From positions 1 to 33,370 of the forward strand of contig JABDCX010000023.1 of assembly GCA_013287915.1 (NCBI GenBank): DNA of 33,370 nucleotides, in the 5' to 3' direction. A program made the position numbers and the translations under genes. The notes beneath the pieces are model-generated. The model did not search any database. It had not been told where the DNA came from and worked only from the letters and a program-made list of their open reading frames with translations. Shown here piece by piece: positions 8,501 through 16,471 of the stretch (position 1 is the stretch's first letter; each line of letters opens with the position of its first letter). Source of the stretch: Chlamydiota bacterium. Lineage in GTDB: Bacteria > Chlamydiota > Chlamydiia > Chlamydiales > Parachlamydiaceae.

Positions 8501-10069
8501 TCAAAGAGGGGGCTGATTGCCAGCGGCGTGGATGATCACGCGGGCCATGCGATTGGGGACGTAGTGATAGGGAATGATCTCGATGTTTTCCACTTTGACG
8601 GTCTGGTAATCGGCCCCTTTTTGGATCGCCATCTGGATTGCTTGCTGTTGCAATTTCGCTAACACCTCCTGCCGATCTTCTAAAGACACCACGGTATCGA
8701 CGACACCAGAAATTTGCGCTAAGGCTGCCCCATAGGCATTTGCAACATGTGCGTAGGGTGGAATGACAAAGCGGCCATCCAAGAGTTTTTTTGGGAAAAG
8801 GGAGGAGCCTCCTCCGATCATGATGATGGGAAGCGATTGCTCTTCGGGTCCAATTTTCCCGACCAAGGCGTAGAGTTGCTTGATCGCCTCGTCAAGAACG
8901 GCGCGACATCCTTTGTGCGATAGAAGGACGCGCTGCGACTCGGCTCCGGGGATTGTCACGTGTCCAAGCACCAAAGCAATATCGGTTAAAGTGAGTTGCT
9001 TGCCTCCAAATGAGAGGGAGTCGATAAACGTGCGGTTTCCACAACTTTGAGGGCCAATTTGAACTTTGCTTTTATCGACCTCAATATGGCTGCCGCCACC
9101 CATCCCAATCGAATACAAATCAGGCATCGGGAAATTGAGAGAGATGCCGCCAATCTTACTATTGTTTAAGCAGCGGCGCGGAATCCCCTTGCGCACGATC
9201 CCTACATCGGTCGAAGTACCTCCGACGTCGATGACAATGGCATCTTGCATCTTTGCCAGCTTCATCCCTCCAATAAACGAATTCGTCGGACCTGCAGAAA
9301 TCGTCAAAATGGGAAATTCGATCGCGTGATTGAGATCGATAATGCTGCCGTTGTTTTGGGTGATCCACATCGGAGAAACAAAGCCAAGCTCAGAACAGGT
9401 CGATGCAAGCCCTTGAAACGCCTTTGTCATCACTTGCTTAACGGCTGCGTTGAGAATCGTCGAATTTTCCCTTTCGATAAACCCGGTTCCACCAATTTGA
9501 TGTGAAAGAGAAATGGGGATTACTCCCTTGGTGATTTGATGTGCGATCTCTTTGACCAAAAGCTCTTGGCAGGGATTCAAGGAAGAAAAGGCCCCGACAA
9601 CAGCGATGCTCTCTACCTTTTTTTTCACCAACGCCTCAATTGCCGCTTTAATCTCCGCATGATTAGTTGGGGTAATGGGGTACCCGTCGCACTCGTAACC
9701 TCCACCGACGGTGATTGTATCGACGTAGAGCGAGTTCTTTAATTCCTGAGGCCATAAGAAGCAAGAAGGGATCGACGTCGGATGGTGGCCTGCAACTCGT
9801 ATTACTCCAACTTTATAAAGGTTTTTATGCTGCAAAATCGCATTGGCGATTTGCGTCGTCCCGATAAAAATGCCGCAAATCTCTTCGCTATTGACCTGAG
9901 ACTCCTTGAGCACATGTGTTAAGGCTGTTTTGATCCCTGAGTTGATATCGGTTGTCGTTGCAGTTTTTGTTTGAGCAACAATCGCGTTTTCAGAATCGAC
10001 CAAGACCAAGTCTGTATTGGTCCCACCAATATCAATTCCCACCTTATATTTTTGCTTTTTGACCATCAT
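8501..10069 (-). CDS. Hydantoinase/oxoprolinase family protein (HyuA-like)
   Basis: This 522-residue protein has the actin-like ATPase fold of the HyuA/oxoprolinase family. The N-terminal domain opens with VGIDIGGTNTDLVLVD (phosphate 1 loop). The second half carries IVIDVGGTSTDVGIVR and GMGGGS. IMIGGGSSLFP and a late glycine-rich HVANAYGAALAQ follow. Family members use ATP to open cyclic amides such as 5-oxoproline or N-methylhydantoin. No HyuB-type partner is present here. Instead the gene is translationally coupled to a DUF917 gene (ATGA overlap at 10066-10069) and has a strong GAGGTG ribosome-binding site. It is the last gene of the operon, and a weak AAAACA/TGTTTT hairpin with a T run follows its stop. 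The substrate is not determinable from sequence. Confidence 0.88.
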   Translation of the reverse strand: MMVKKQKYKVGIDIGGTNTDLVLVDSENAIVAQTKTATTTDINSGIKTALTHVLKESQVNSEEICGIFIGTTQIANAILQHKNLYKVGVIRVAGHHPTSIPSCFLWPQELKNSLYVDTITVGGGYECDGYPITPTNHAEIKAAIEALVKKKVESIAVVGAFSSLNPCQELLVKEIAHQITKGVIPISLSHQIGGTGFIERENSTILNAAVKQVMTKAFQGLASTCSELGFVSPMWITQNNGSIIDLNHAIEFPILTISAGPTNSFIGGMKLAKMQDAIVIDVGGTSTDVGIVRKGIPRRCLNNSKIGGISLNFPMPDLYSIGMGGGSHIEVDKSKVQIGPQSCGNRTFIDSLSFGGKQLTLTDIALVLGHVTIPGAESQRVLLSHKGCRAVLDEAIKQLYALVGKIGPEEQSLPIIMIGGGSSLFPKKLLDGRFVIPPYAHVANAYGAALAQISGVVDTVVSLEDRQEVLAKLQQQAIQMAIQKGADYQTVKVENIEIIPYHYVPNRMARVIIHAAGNQPPL

Positions 10070-11160
10070 GCGATCACCTCTACTGGATCAACAGAAGATT
10101 TCGGTTTGCTTTGTGGAATGTAATCCATATCGTATCCAAAGTAGCGAGGACCCACTAATGCCAGCCCTTCGGGGGTCGTCCAAAGTGCTGGGCTTGGTAG
10201 AACAATTACATTCACCTTAATCCCATACTGCAAACTTTCACTCGTCACGGGAAAACCCGTTTCCATCTCTATTAGACTAATAATATCCGGTGTCGTTGCC
10301 ACGGGTTGCCCATTGACTTTGACTAAAAGAAACTCGTTTTGGAAAAGAATTTCAATGTGGTCCGTTTTGTTTTGGACGACCACGCTCCCTTTTAAAAACC
10401 CTTTAGAAATCGCCCGATCGATATCGGTAATCTTTCCCGACCCAACTAAAGTCCCTTTGCTCGCATGCAAAATGGCGTTCAAAGGATCTTGTCCCGCTTG
10501 TTTGGCTTCCCGGTGCGCTTTGCCCAATGCAATGGCGCGCGTAATCGAGTGGTGGAAGGTCATTTTTTTCGCTTGCGTTCCAGTTAGCGGATATAGAGCT
10601 GTACAAGCTGTGGATCCCATAGCAATCGTAATTTGACGCCCTATTTTTTCGAGAGAAAGGTTGTTATTTGCGTAAATAACTGCTGTATTGCCCAAGCAAT
10701 CGGTGATGACACATGGTGAGCACGAGGCACCCAATAACCCGCAAGAGGTCATCTGCGCCTCGGGAAAAGCTCTCCCCATTGTATCGGCATCTAGGACGGG
10801 GAGTTTCACTATCGGAGCAATCCAAAAAGGGGTAAACGCATTTCCACCCCCAATCTCAAATGGGACGATCGCAGTGATTTTTTTTTGGACGGTTTTCTCG
10901 AGTATTTCGAATAGGATATTAAATTCCCTGCCACTTTCGATTTTTTCAATTTCGGCAAGGGGGGCTCCGATGACTCCGATAGGCACGACAAAATCATCTG
11001 GTTTTAATTCTGCGGGACTGATTAAGGAAACACTTCCCCATTCCTGCATCACATGGTGCGCCATCATGTAGGGATAGGCAGGATCTCCCCCGCCCCCCGA
11101 ACCTAAAATAGCAGCTCCAATTGCAAGGTCATCGAGATGACTAAGAGAAAGTTTTTTCAT
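10066..11160 (-). CDS. DUF917 domain protein
   Basis: This 364-residue protein matches the DUF917 family, some of whose members are annotated as S-methylthiohydantoin desulfurases. Visible features are the N-terminal ILGSGGGGDPAYPY glycine loop, FEIGGGNAFTPF, LDADTMGRAFPE and a long conserved C-terminal domain with DIISLIEMETGFPV and TTPEGLALVGPRYFGYD. DUF917 genes commonly sit beside hydantoinase/oxoprolinase genes, and the protein may act with HyuA on the same cyclic substrate. It overlaps the permease gene upstream by 20 bases and HyuA downstream by four, so the three are almost certainly co-translated. Function is unproven. Confidence 0.86.
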   Translation of the reverse strand: MKKLSLSHLDDLAIGAAILGSGGGGDPAYPYMMAHHVMQEWGSVSLISPAELKPDDFVVPIGVIGAPLAEIEKIESGREFNILFEILEKTVQKKITAIVPFEIGGGNAFTPFWIAPIVKLPVLDADTMGRAFPEAQMTSCGLLGASCSPCVITDCLGNTAVIYANNNLSLEKIGRQITIAMGSTACTALYPLTGTQAKKMTFHHSITRAIALGKAHREAKQAGQDPLNAILHASKGTLVGSGKITDIDRAISKGFLKGSVVVQNKTDHIEILFQNEFLLVKVNGQPVATTPDIISLIEMETGFPVTSESLQYGIKVNVIVLPSPALWTTPEGLALVGPRYFGYDMDYIPQSKPKSSVDPVEVIA

Positions 11161-12358
11161 AGGAACGCCTTTTTGTCATCACTAGCATCGTCGCCAATGA
11201 AGCAGCAAAAGTTGCATCCAATACAGAAATTCCTGTTAACGAATAGCCAAACCAGCTGAGCAACCCAACTAAAATGCCAACAGCCCAAGCCAGCAAATGC
11301 AAGGGATGATCCTCTTTAGTTACTTCCAATCCGTGGATTTGCGCGAGGAGATAGCGGGTAAAAATCAAACCGCCCATACTCCCAATCGAAATGCCGATCA
11401 CTTCGAGCACGAGCTCGATATGGGTAAGCAGGTCGACACAGGAAAGAGCGGTGCTTACCGCACCAAAAGCCAAGGTCTTAAACCACACCGAAGAATTTTT
11501 CATGAGCGTGTCCATACAGACGACCCCGGAATAGAGGTTGACATTGTTGGTCGTCCAGCCTGCTAAGATGAGAAAAGTGGCCGTCCAATAATTCCAAGCC
11601 ATGCTGTTGTTGCGCTTGAAAACGTCGAGAAACGAACCGTCGGGGTTGGCGGCAGCTAAATAAATGCCGATAATTTCCAGTAGAGGCAAGCAAAGCCCAA
11701 AAACAATAGCAATGCTGATGTAGGCATGCTTCACCGTTTTTGCATGGCGATAATACGTCGGCAAATCGATCACAAATGCGATCGCCATTGCGATTACTAA
11801 CGAAATCCCTCCGTAGGTAAACGGGATCTCTTCCAAAACGGCACCCGGCTGATCGACTCTATCAATTGAATAGGCTGCATATCCAATCGTGGCGATCAGA
11901 AGCGGCAAGCTCAAATTTGCTAAGATCGAGATTCCTCTCACACCGTACAGGGCAACCAACGTGATCAGAATTCCCAGACCTACATTTAGAGCAGTCCGCG
12001 TAAAAATAGAAGTGCCATCTAACGAAAACAAATCCATCACACCCAATGTCATCATATTCAATTGGATAGCGAACCATCCAACGAGAGAGAGAACGAAAGC
12101 CAGGGAGAAAAACTTCACCCCTTCTTCGCCAAAGTACTCGATCGCATTTTCCATCGTCGTGCGACGCTTAGAAACGCTCATCTTAGCAGCGATCAGTCCT
12201 AGAAAGAACAAAATCGCATTGCCTATCAAAACGGCTGCTATAGACGATGCAAACCCATAGTGTTGAATCATTGTCTGCCCAATCATGAGCACAGGCATAC
12301 AAATGACTCCACCAATCTGGATTGCAGAAAGCTCTCCCCAATTTTGAGTATGAATCAT
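11141..12358 (-). CDS. NCS1-family cytosine/hydantoin-type permease
   Basis: This is a 405-residue integral membrane protein with about 12 hydrophobic segments. The N-terminal NWGELSAIQIGGVICMPVLMIGQ and the central GWTTNNVNLYSG are typical of CodB-like nucleobase:cation symporters (NCS1 family), which import cytosine, allantoin or hydantoins. The two downstream genes point to a hydantoin-like or other cyclic-amide substrate, but this is inference from context. An AAGGAAG ribosome-binding site precedes the ATG at 12358. Only 11 bases separate it from the stop of the small coiled-coil membrane protein gene upstream, so all four genes may share a transcript. Confidence 0.9.
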   Translation of the reverse strand: MIHTQNWGELSAIQIGGVICMPVLMIGQTMIQHYGFASSIAAVLIGNAILFFLGLIAAKMSVSKRRTTMENAIEYFGEEGVKFFSLAFVLSLVGWFAIQLNMMTLGVMDLFSLDGTSIFTRTALNVGLGILITLVALYGVRGISILANLSLPLLIATIGYAAYSIDRVDQPGAVLEEIPFTYGGISLVIAMAIAFVIDLPTYYRHAKTVKHAYISIAIVFGLCLPLLEIIGIYLAAANPDGSFLDVFKRNNSMAWNYWTATFLILAGWTTNNVNLYSGVVCMDTLMKNSSVWFKTLAFGAVSTALSCVDLLTHIELVLEVIGISIGSMGGLIFTRYLLAQIHGLEVTKEDHPLHLLAWAVGILVGLLSWFGYSLTGISVLDATFAASLATMLVMTKRRSYEKTFS

Positions 12359-12369
12359 ATCAAGCTTCC

Positions 12370-12873
12370 TTAAGCCCTGTGTGAAGTATCCAAAAGAGTT
12401 CCAGCCATGTTCCCACTTTTTTGTTCTGCAACAGCATATCTACTACCAGTAGAAGCTGTCATAACAGCAAAAGAGCCAATCCCTATCGATAGGAAAGTCA
12501 TAAGGGCAAGACTGAGACGGGTGTTAGTTTTAAAAAATTCTTTTTGCGCCATCGTCATACGTTCAGCAAGTGGAACGCTTTTTTCTAGATTCGCTAAACG
12601 CTGTTCTAAGCGCAGCATCTCCGCATTTGTCAGACTTTCGAACTGCTGCAGACGAACGCGCGTCACCGTTGCATCAACTGCTTCAGCTGCGGATTGCGCT
12701 TGCCCATGGACTGCATGGGCTCCATTGGCTGAACCAATACGGTTCACTCCTGAAGATTGACCCCTTTGAACCATTGTCTTTGATATTTGTGAATGCGGAA
12801 ACCTATTCATATTGCTGGGACTAGCCACAAACGACATCCCACGCAAAGAGCCTAACACATGTTGCGTAAACAT
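12370..12873 (-). CDS. Unknown coiled-coil, single-membrane-segment protein (paralogue A)
   Basis: I do not recognise this 167-residue protein. It has a polar, alanine-, serine- and glutamine-rich N-terminal half. A heptad-like stretch (AEMLRLEQRLANLEKSVPLAE, about residues 83-103) comes next. One hydrophobic segment (LSLALMTFLSIGIGSFAVMTA, about 119-139) and a short polar tail follow. It is related to the product at 13891-14313: both begin MF..V....RG.S, share RL...E.L....RL..R, then E..VPL and a membrane segment ending in GxGS. The start has a strong GAGGAGG site. A TTGTCT/TATAAC promoter lies upstream. It is probably a bacterial membrane or exported protein; being the first gene of the hydantoinase operon may be incidental. 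Confidence 0.7.
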   Translation of the reverse strand: MFTQHVLGSLRGMSFVASPSNMNRFPHSQISKTMVQRGQSSGVNRIGSANGAHAVHGQAQSAAEAVDATVTRVRLQQFESLTNAEMLRLEQRLANLEKSVPLAERMTMAQKEFFKTNTRLSLALMTFLSIGIGSFAVMTASTGSRYAVAEQKSGNMAGTLLDTSHRA

Positions 12874-12932
12874 TTTTTCTTCCTCCTCGTTAAATTTTCA
12901 GATTTTTCCCAATTATCTCTAACCGGGAAAAA

Positions 12933-12962
12933 GTTATAACACATCGGACAGAATATAGACAA
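12933..12962 (-). promoter_or_regulatory. Candidate sigma-70-type promoter for paralogue A
   Basis: On the minus strand a TTGTCT -35 element (complement of 12957-12962) and a TATAAC -10 element (complement of 12933-12938) are 18 bases apart. They lie 60 bases upstream of the start at 12873. If used, this promoter would also drive the permease, DUF917 and HyuA genes. Confidence 0.5.
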
Positions 12963-13111
12963 ACAAAAATCTGATCCTTTGATGAATTGTAAAAAGATGA
13001 CCAAAGTCACCTCTTACAGATTCATGCAAAAACATCTTAATATAATGCGTTTTAAAAAGACAAGAAAAAAATCGGTAGCATCCATTTTGAGAAACGAGTA
13101 CCGTGCCTGGT

Positions 13112-13894
13112 ATGAACATGTCGATACGTTTGATTCTCCTCAGCCTTTGCACGATAGCGCTCCTGGAAGCAGATGAAGAGTTCAACACGGGACAAAACAT
13201 CGTTAAGCCACTTACACGATTAGACTTACGAATGAAATACGAAACTGGCGTCGATGTGCAAAACGGGAATGCTGCGATTGCCACGCTGCGCATGGATAAA
13301 GTCATCAGCCTTCCTCTCAGCTGGGAACTGAGCTTTCGCGTCGACCTTCCCTATTGGTGGTATCGATGTACAACCCACTCAACAAATGGATGTTACAATA
13401 GCCAAGTCATGGGAGACACTCTTTTGCAGATTCTTGCCGTGACCCCCGCACACGGCCCTTGGATTTGGGGATTTGGAGCCAAATTGCTCTTTCCAACTGC
13501 AGGGGACAACTTAGAAGTCGGTGATGGAAAATATCAGGTCTTACCGACCATCGCCTTTGGTTATGACATCTTCGCATGGGGCGCTGGATCGTTCTGTGGT
13601 TTGCTCGTCCGCCATGCGTTCGATGTGGCTGGTTTTGCTTCCGCACCTCACATCAACCGCACCTATATCCAACCAACCCTAAACATCGTCTTGCCTAACG
13701 AATGGTTCATAACCTATTCACCAGAAATGTGTTATAATTGGGAGGTTTCAGGTTGGTTTATTCCTTTTGATCTGACGCTCGGTAAAATGGTGACGAAAGA
13801 ATGTGTCGTCACGCTCGAATACGAGGTAGCTCTCATGAGACAATACAAACAGTACCGGCAACTCATCGAATTTCGCGTGGGGTATTTTTTCTAA
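13112..13894 (+). CDS. Outer-membrane beta-barrel protein
   Basis: This is about 260 residues with a signal peptide (MNMSIRLILLSLCTIALLEA, cleaved before DEEF). Alternating hydrophobic strands rich in aromatic residues follow, and the protein ends in FRVGYFF; a terminal phenylalanine is the BamA recognition feature of outer-membrane barrels. It resembles the loosely defined outer-membrane 'transporter/neuromedin U-like' proteins, but I cannot name a substrate. The open frame extends to a GTG at 13103. I prefer the ATG at 13112, next to the start of the signal peptide. A TATAAT box at 13041-13046 is a candidate -10. The gene is flanked on both sides by the paralogous coiled-coil membrane proteins, and its stop interleaves with that of paralogue B. 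Confidence 0.8.
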   Translation: MNMSIRLILLSLCTIALLEADEEFNTGQNIVKPLTRLDLRMKYETGVDVQNGNAAIATLRMDKVISLPLSWELSFRVDLPYWWYRCTTHSTNGCYNSQVMGDTLLQILAVTPAHGPWIWGFGAKLLFPTAGDNLEVGDGKYQVLPTIAFGYDIFAWGAGSFCGLLVRHAFDVAGFASAPHINRTYIQPTLNIVLPNEWFITYSPEMCYNWEVSGWFIPFDLTLGKMVTKECVVTLEYEVALMRQYKQYRQLIEFRVGYFF

Positions 13895-14313
13895 ACCTTC
13901 TGCGCAGCAGGTGGAAGAGACTCAGCTCTCACAGCTAGTCCATAGGAGCCGACTCCAGCCGTTAAACAACCAACAAATCCTATAATAGAATAGACCTTTC
14001 TTTTAATCAATTCCTTGTAATTTGCTACTGTTTCGTTAGTAAGCGGCACATCTCTTTCGAACGCTATTATACGATCGGTTAATCGTTCAATCCGACAAGA
14101 TTGTAATCCTTCAATATGACTCAGGCGAAGAGAGGCAATATGCTCATCCAGCCGATTACTCGCATCTCGTTCGGCCGGTGATTGTTTAGGGGCGCTTGAA
14201 CTGAGCTGTGCTCTGTGAATTTTTGTCCCAACAACTTGAGCAACTGGCGATTGAAAACGGTTCGCACTATCACTTATCCCTCGGACACCATTCCATACAA
14301 ATCTTGCAAACAT
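13891..14313 (-). CDS. Unknown coiled-coil, single-membrane-segment protein (paralogue B)
   Basis: This is a 140-residue relative of the product at 12370-12873. It shares the MF..V....RG.S...NRF start, a middle amphipathic helix (IERLTDRIIAFERDVPLTNE, about residues 75-94) and a C-terminal hydrophobic segment with GVGSYG (about 112-128). A short tail follows. The 5' untranslated regions are also alike: both have CTTCCTCCT (plus strand) next to the start, followed by GTTAAA. The AGGAGG site is strong. The family is unknown to me. A membrane-anchored or secreted chlamydial accessory protein is possible, but nothing in the sequence proves it. It diverges from the deformylase gene and converges on the barrel gene with a four-base overlap. 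Confidence 0.7.
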   Translation of the reverse strand: MFARFVWNGVRGISDSANRFQSPVAQVVGTKIHRAQLSSSAPKQSPAERDASNRLDEHIASLRLSHIEGLQSCRIERLTDRIIAFERDVPLTNETVANYKELIKRKVYSIIGFVGCLTAGVGSYGLAVRAESLPPAAQKV

Positions 14314-14437
14314 ATTGCCTTCCTCCTGTTAAAACCATTCTCCATTAATTCACGCAAGAGCATCCTAAAAGAACCGGTTTAAAAAAACAAGAAAAAATGA
14401 TAGGGTTATACCAGACGCGCTTTGCGGAGAAACAAAT

Positions 14438-15190
14438 ATGACTCAACCCTTGCCAATCATCCTAGAAACGGCAGTTCAAGACGATAAAGTGATGCAAGAT
14501 TTTGAGTCAGAACCGCCTCAGGTGGGGGGCGATCATTCCCAAATGGTGAAGGCGCCCCCCACCAGAGGCGGTTATGGCTCAAAAGATTGCGTCAATTTGG
14601 CGTCTTCAACTGCCGTTTCTAGGATTATTACAATTGACAGCCCACAAGGCTCTGTCTTAAAGAAAATAGCAGAACCAATTAAACTGCAAGAATTTCCACT
14701 TGCAAAAGAGATTGCTCAGGCGTTGTTTGATTCTTTAAAACCGTATCTGCCTGCTGCTGGATTGGCAGCCCCACAAATTGGGATCAGCAAATCGATCTTC
14801 ATCTATAGCTACGATCGCAATCCGGATAACTTGACCGTTGTGATCAATCCGAGCTTTGTCCCCATCGGAGAGGAAACGATTGAGGAGTGGGAAGGGTGCT
14901 TTTCCGTTTTACTCAGTCGCAATACATGGCAAATCGCAAAAATCCCGCGCTACAAAAAAATTCGAATCACCTACACAACTTTAGAAGGAGAAACCATCGA
15001 TCACGTCCTCGAAGGATTTGCAGCTAAAGTGTTTCAGCACGAATATGACCATCTGCAAGGGGTCGAAAACATCTACCGAAAAGATGCTACGGTAAAAGCC
15101 TTTGGAAACAAGGATGAATTAGAAGAGTTTTTCAAGAACATCAAGAAAACAGATGCAGAACACTACTTAAAACCAACACCATACAGATGA
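14438..15190 (+). CDS. def: Peptide deformylase with an in-frame palindromic insertion
   Basis: All three deformylase motifs are present: GLAAPQIG (motif 1), EGCFS (motif 2, metal-binding cysteine) and QHEYDH (motif 3, two metal-binding histidines). The enzyme removes the formyl group from the initiator methionine of new proteins. At 250 residues it is longer than the usual 170-190. The normal N-terminus (DSPQGSVLKKIAEPI) starts only at about residue 66, preceded by a stretch encoded almost entirely by the 14455-14629 palindrome. No good start codon exists just after the palindrome. The ATG at 14438 has a GGAG site at suitable spacing, so the insert is probably translated. The 3' end overlaps the convergent dehydrogenase gene by 28 bases. 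Chlamydiae normally have another def gene, so this could be a second, divergent copy. Confidence 0.9.
   Translation: MTQPLPIILETAVQDDKVMQDFESEPPQVGGDHSQMVKAPPTRGGYGSKDCVNLASSTAVSRIITIDSPQGSVLKKIAEPIKLQEFPLAKEIAQALFDSLKPYLPAAGLAAPQIGISKSIFIYSYDRNPDNLTVVINPSFVPIGEETIEEWEGCFSVLLSRNTWQIAKIPRYKKIRITYTTLEGETIDHVLEGFAAKVFQHEYDHLQGVENIYRKDATVKAFGNKDELEEFFKNIKKTDAEHYLKPTPYR
14455..14629. repeat. 175-bp imperfect palindrome inside the deformylase gene
   Basis: The left arm (14455-14531) is the reverse complement of the right arm (14553-14629) over 77 bases with about 11 mismatches, around a 21-base loop. The outer ends read ATCCTAGAAACGGCAGTT on both strands, and the inner ends are GC-rich (GGTGGGGGGCG). 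The element keeps the deformylase frame open. Palindromic elements inserted in frame into genes are known from Rickettsia. I do not recognise this sequence as a named family. No second copy occurs in this window. Confidence 0.9.
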
Positions 15191-16368
15191 TAAAACCCGA
15201 GCCGCAAAACGGTATTTACATCTTCAAGAGAGTGCGCTACACCCTCTTCGACCAATTTCTTTCCAATCGCATGAGATGCAGATAACATTTCCATGGCGAG
15301 TTGAGCCCCAAACAAATCCTCGCTTGACAACCGCTTAAAATAGGCAGCAATTTTCACCTCTCGCTCCGGATCCTTGAGGAGCGATCTCCACGTCAAACCT
15401 TCGGTTACCCCATTCCCCAAACTGTGTGCTTTATAAGGCATGTATAAGCCCTTCTCAACGTCATACACCCCTTTTGGAAGCCCTTCCTGATACTCGAAAA
15501 TGCCCGATTTCTGACTTCCATCGGGATGTTGACCGCCCCGGACCCCTTTGCCGATCAACCTTTCCAAATAGGGGCAATGCAAGGCATCTTCTTCCAAAAA
15601 GGTCCTCATGATTTTCAAAATCTCGGTGCACACATCGATCCCAACATAATCGACGAGTTGAAAAATCCCCATCGGACGCAGCAGCCATTCTTGATACACT
15701 GTATTCACAACAACAAGTGCCTCTGAAAGAGACATCTGATGAGATAACCGTTCGACCAAGTGCCAGGCAAAAACAATTTCTCGCATAAAATGGCCATTCC
15801 CAATGAACCCCGCAATATCAGTGGAAGGGACAATCCGCTTCTTCAACTTTTCACCCATTTCCAGTCCAAGCGTTTTCAGATCCTTTGGGGCCCCCTTTGG
15901 GGTGATCATTTCCACTAATTGTTGCACAGGCGGAGGATTATAAAAATGGAAGCCTAAGATACGCCCTTTGAGACGCGCCTTCTCCTCTAACACATGGATC
16001 GGGATCGAAGAGGTATTCGTAAAGAAAATAGCGCGCCCTCCAGTCGCCTTATCGACTTTCGCGAGAACGTCCGCTTTAATCTCGACATTCTCAATAATAG
16101 CTTCAAACACAAGATCTGCCGGCCCACACTCTTCGACTCTTGTTAAAAAGCAAAGGGCCTGCAAGCAAACAGCGACCCGTTTGGAGTCGATCTTCTGCAA
16201 ATGGTAGCGAAAATATTCCTTGACCCCATCGAATTGGGAAGGATCTGTATCGACGATCGTCACTCTAAAGTGATCCCCTTGCGCAACCCGCTGCAACAGC
16301 AACAGCACAATGCCGCGGCCCATTTTGCCAGCTCCGCCCAGCACAACGATGTGAGTGAATGGTGTCAT
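15163..16368 (-). CDS. 3-hydroxyacyl-CoA dehydrogenase family protein
   Basis: This 401-residue protein has an N-terminal NAD-binding Rossmann domain (VVLGGAGKMGRG at 8-19). The 3HCDH landmarks follow: DLVFEAIIENVEIK, FTNTSSIPI, GFHFYNPPP with the likely catalytic histidine, and DIAGFIGNGHFMREI at the start of the helical C-terminal domain. The protein is about 100 residues longer than a simple short-chain member and has a second helical C-terminal segment. The family oxidises 3-hydroxyacyl-CoA to 3-oxoacyl-CoA. It may act in fatty-acid or branched-chain acyl-CoA breakdown; context favours the latter. It is divergent from prpC, 103 bases away, with no clear ribosome-binding site. Its end overlaps the deformylase gene. 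Confidence 0.88.
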   Translation of the reverse strand: MTPFTHIVVLGGAGKMGRGIVLLLLQRVAQGDHFRVTIVDTDPSQFDGVKEYFRYHLQKIDSKRVAVCLQALCFLTRVEECGPADLVFEAIIENVEIKADVLAKVDKATGGRAIFFTNTSSIPIHVLEEKARLKGRILGFHFYNPPPVQQLVEMITPKGAPKDLKTLGLEMGEKLKKRIVPSTDIAGFIGNGHFMREIVFAWHLVERLSHQMSLSEALVVVNTVYQEWLLRPMGIFQLVDYVGIDVCTEILKIMRTFLEEDALHCPYLERLIGKGVRGGQHPDGSQKSGIFEYQEGLPKGVYDVEKGLYMPYKAHSLGNGVTEGLTWRSLLKDPEREVKIAAYFKRLSSEDLFGAQLAMEMLSASHAIGKKLVEEGVAHSLEDVNTVLRLGFYHLYGVGFK

Positions 16369-16471
16369 GAGCTTTTTTTAGCTGATTGGTACAATATAGT
16401 ATAGTGTGGCATTGCCCTAAGGTCCCTGCCGTCCCTTGTCTTTTAATTCCCTTATAGGAATAGTCCGGAAT

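Noticed and set aside
12899-12973. Nine-base inverted repeat (CAGATTTTT / AAAAATCTG) around the paralogue A promoter
   Set aside because: The arms are short, AT-rich and 57 bases apart, which is well within chance for such sequence.
12979-13176. Small plus-strand open frame before the barrel protein
   Set aside because: It overlaps the signal peptide of the barrel gene out of frame, and lies in the duplicated upstream region shared with the deformylase/paralogue B gap, so it is probably control sequence.
14438-14454. Insertion sequence remnant at the deformylase start
   Set aside because: The palindrome has no transposase-like coding, and I saw no flanking target duplication that would identify it as an IS or classic MITE.
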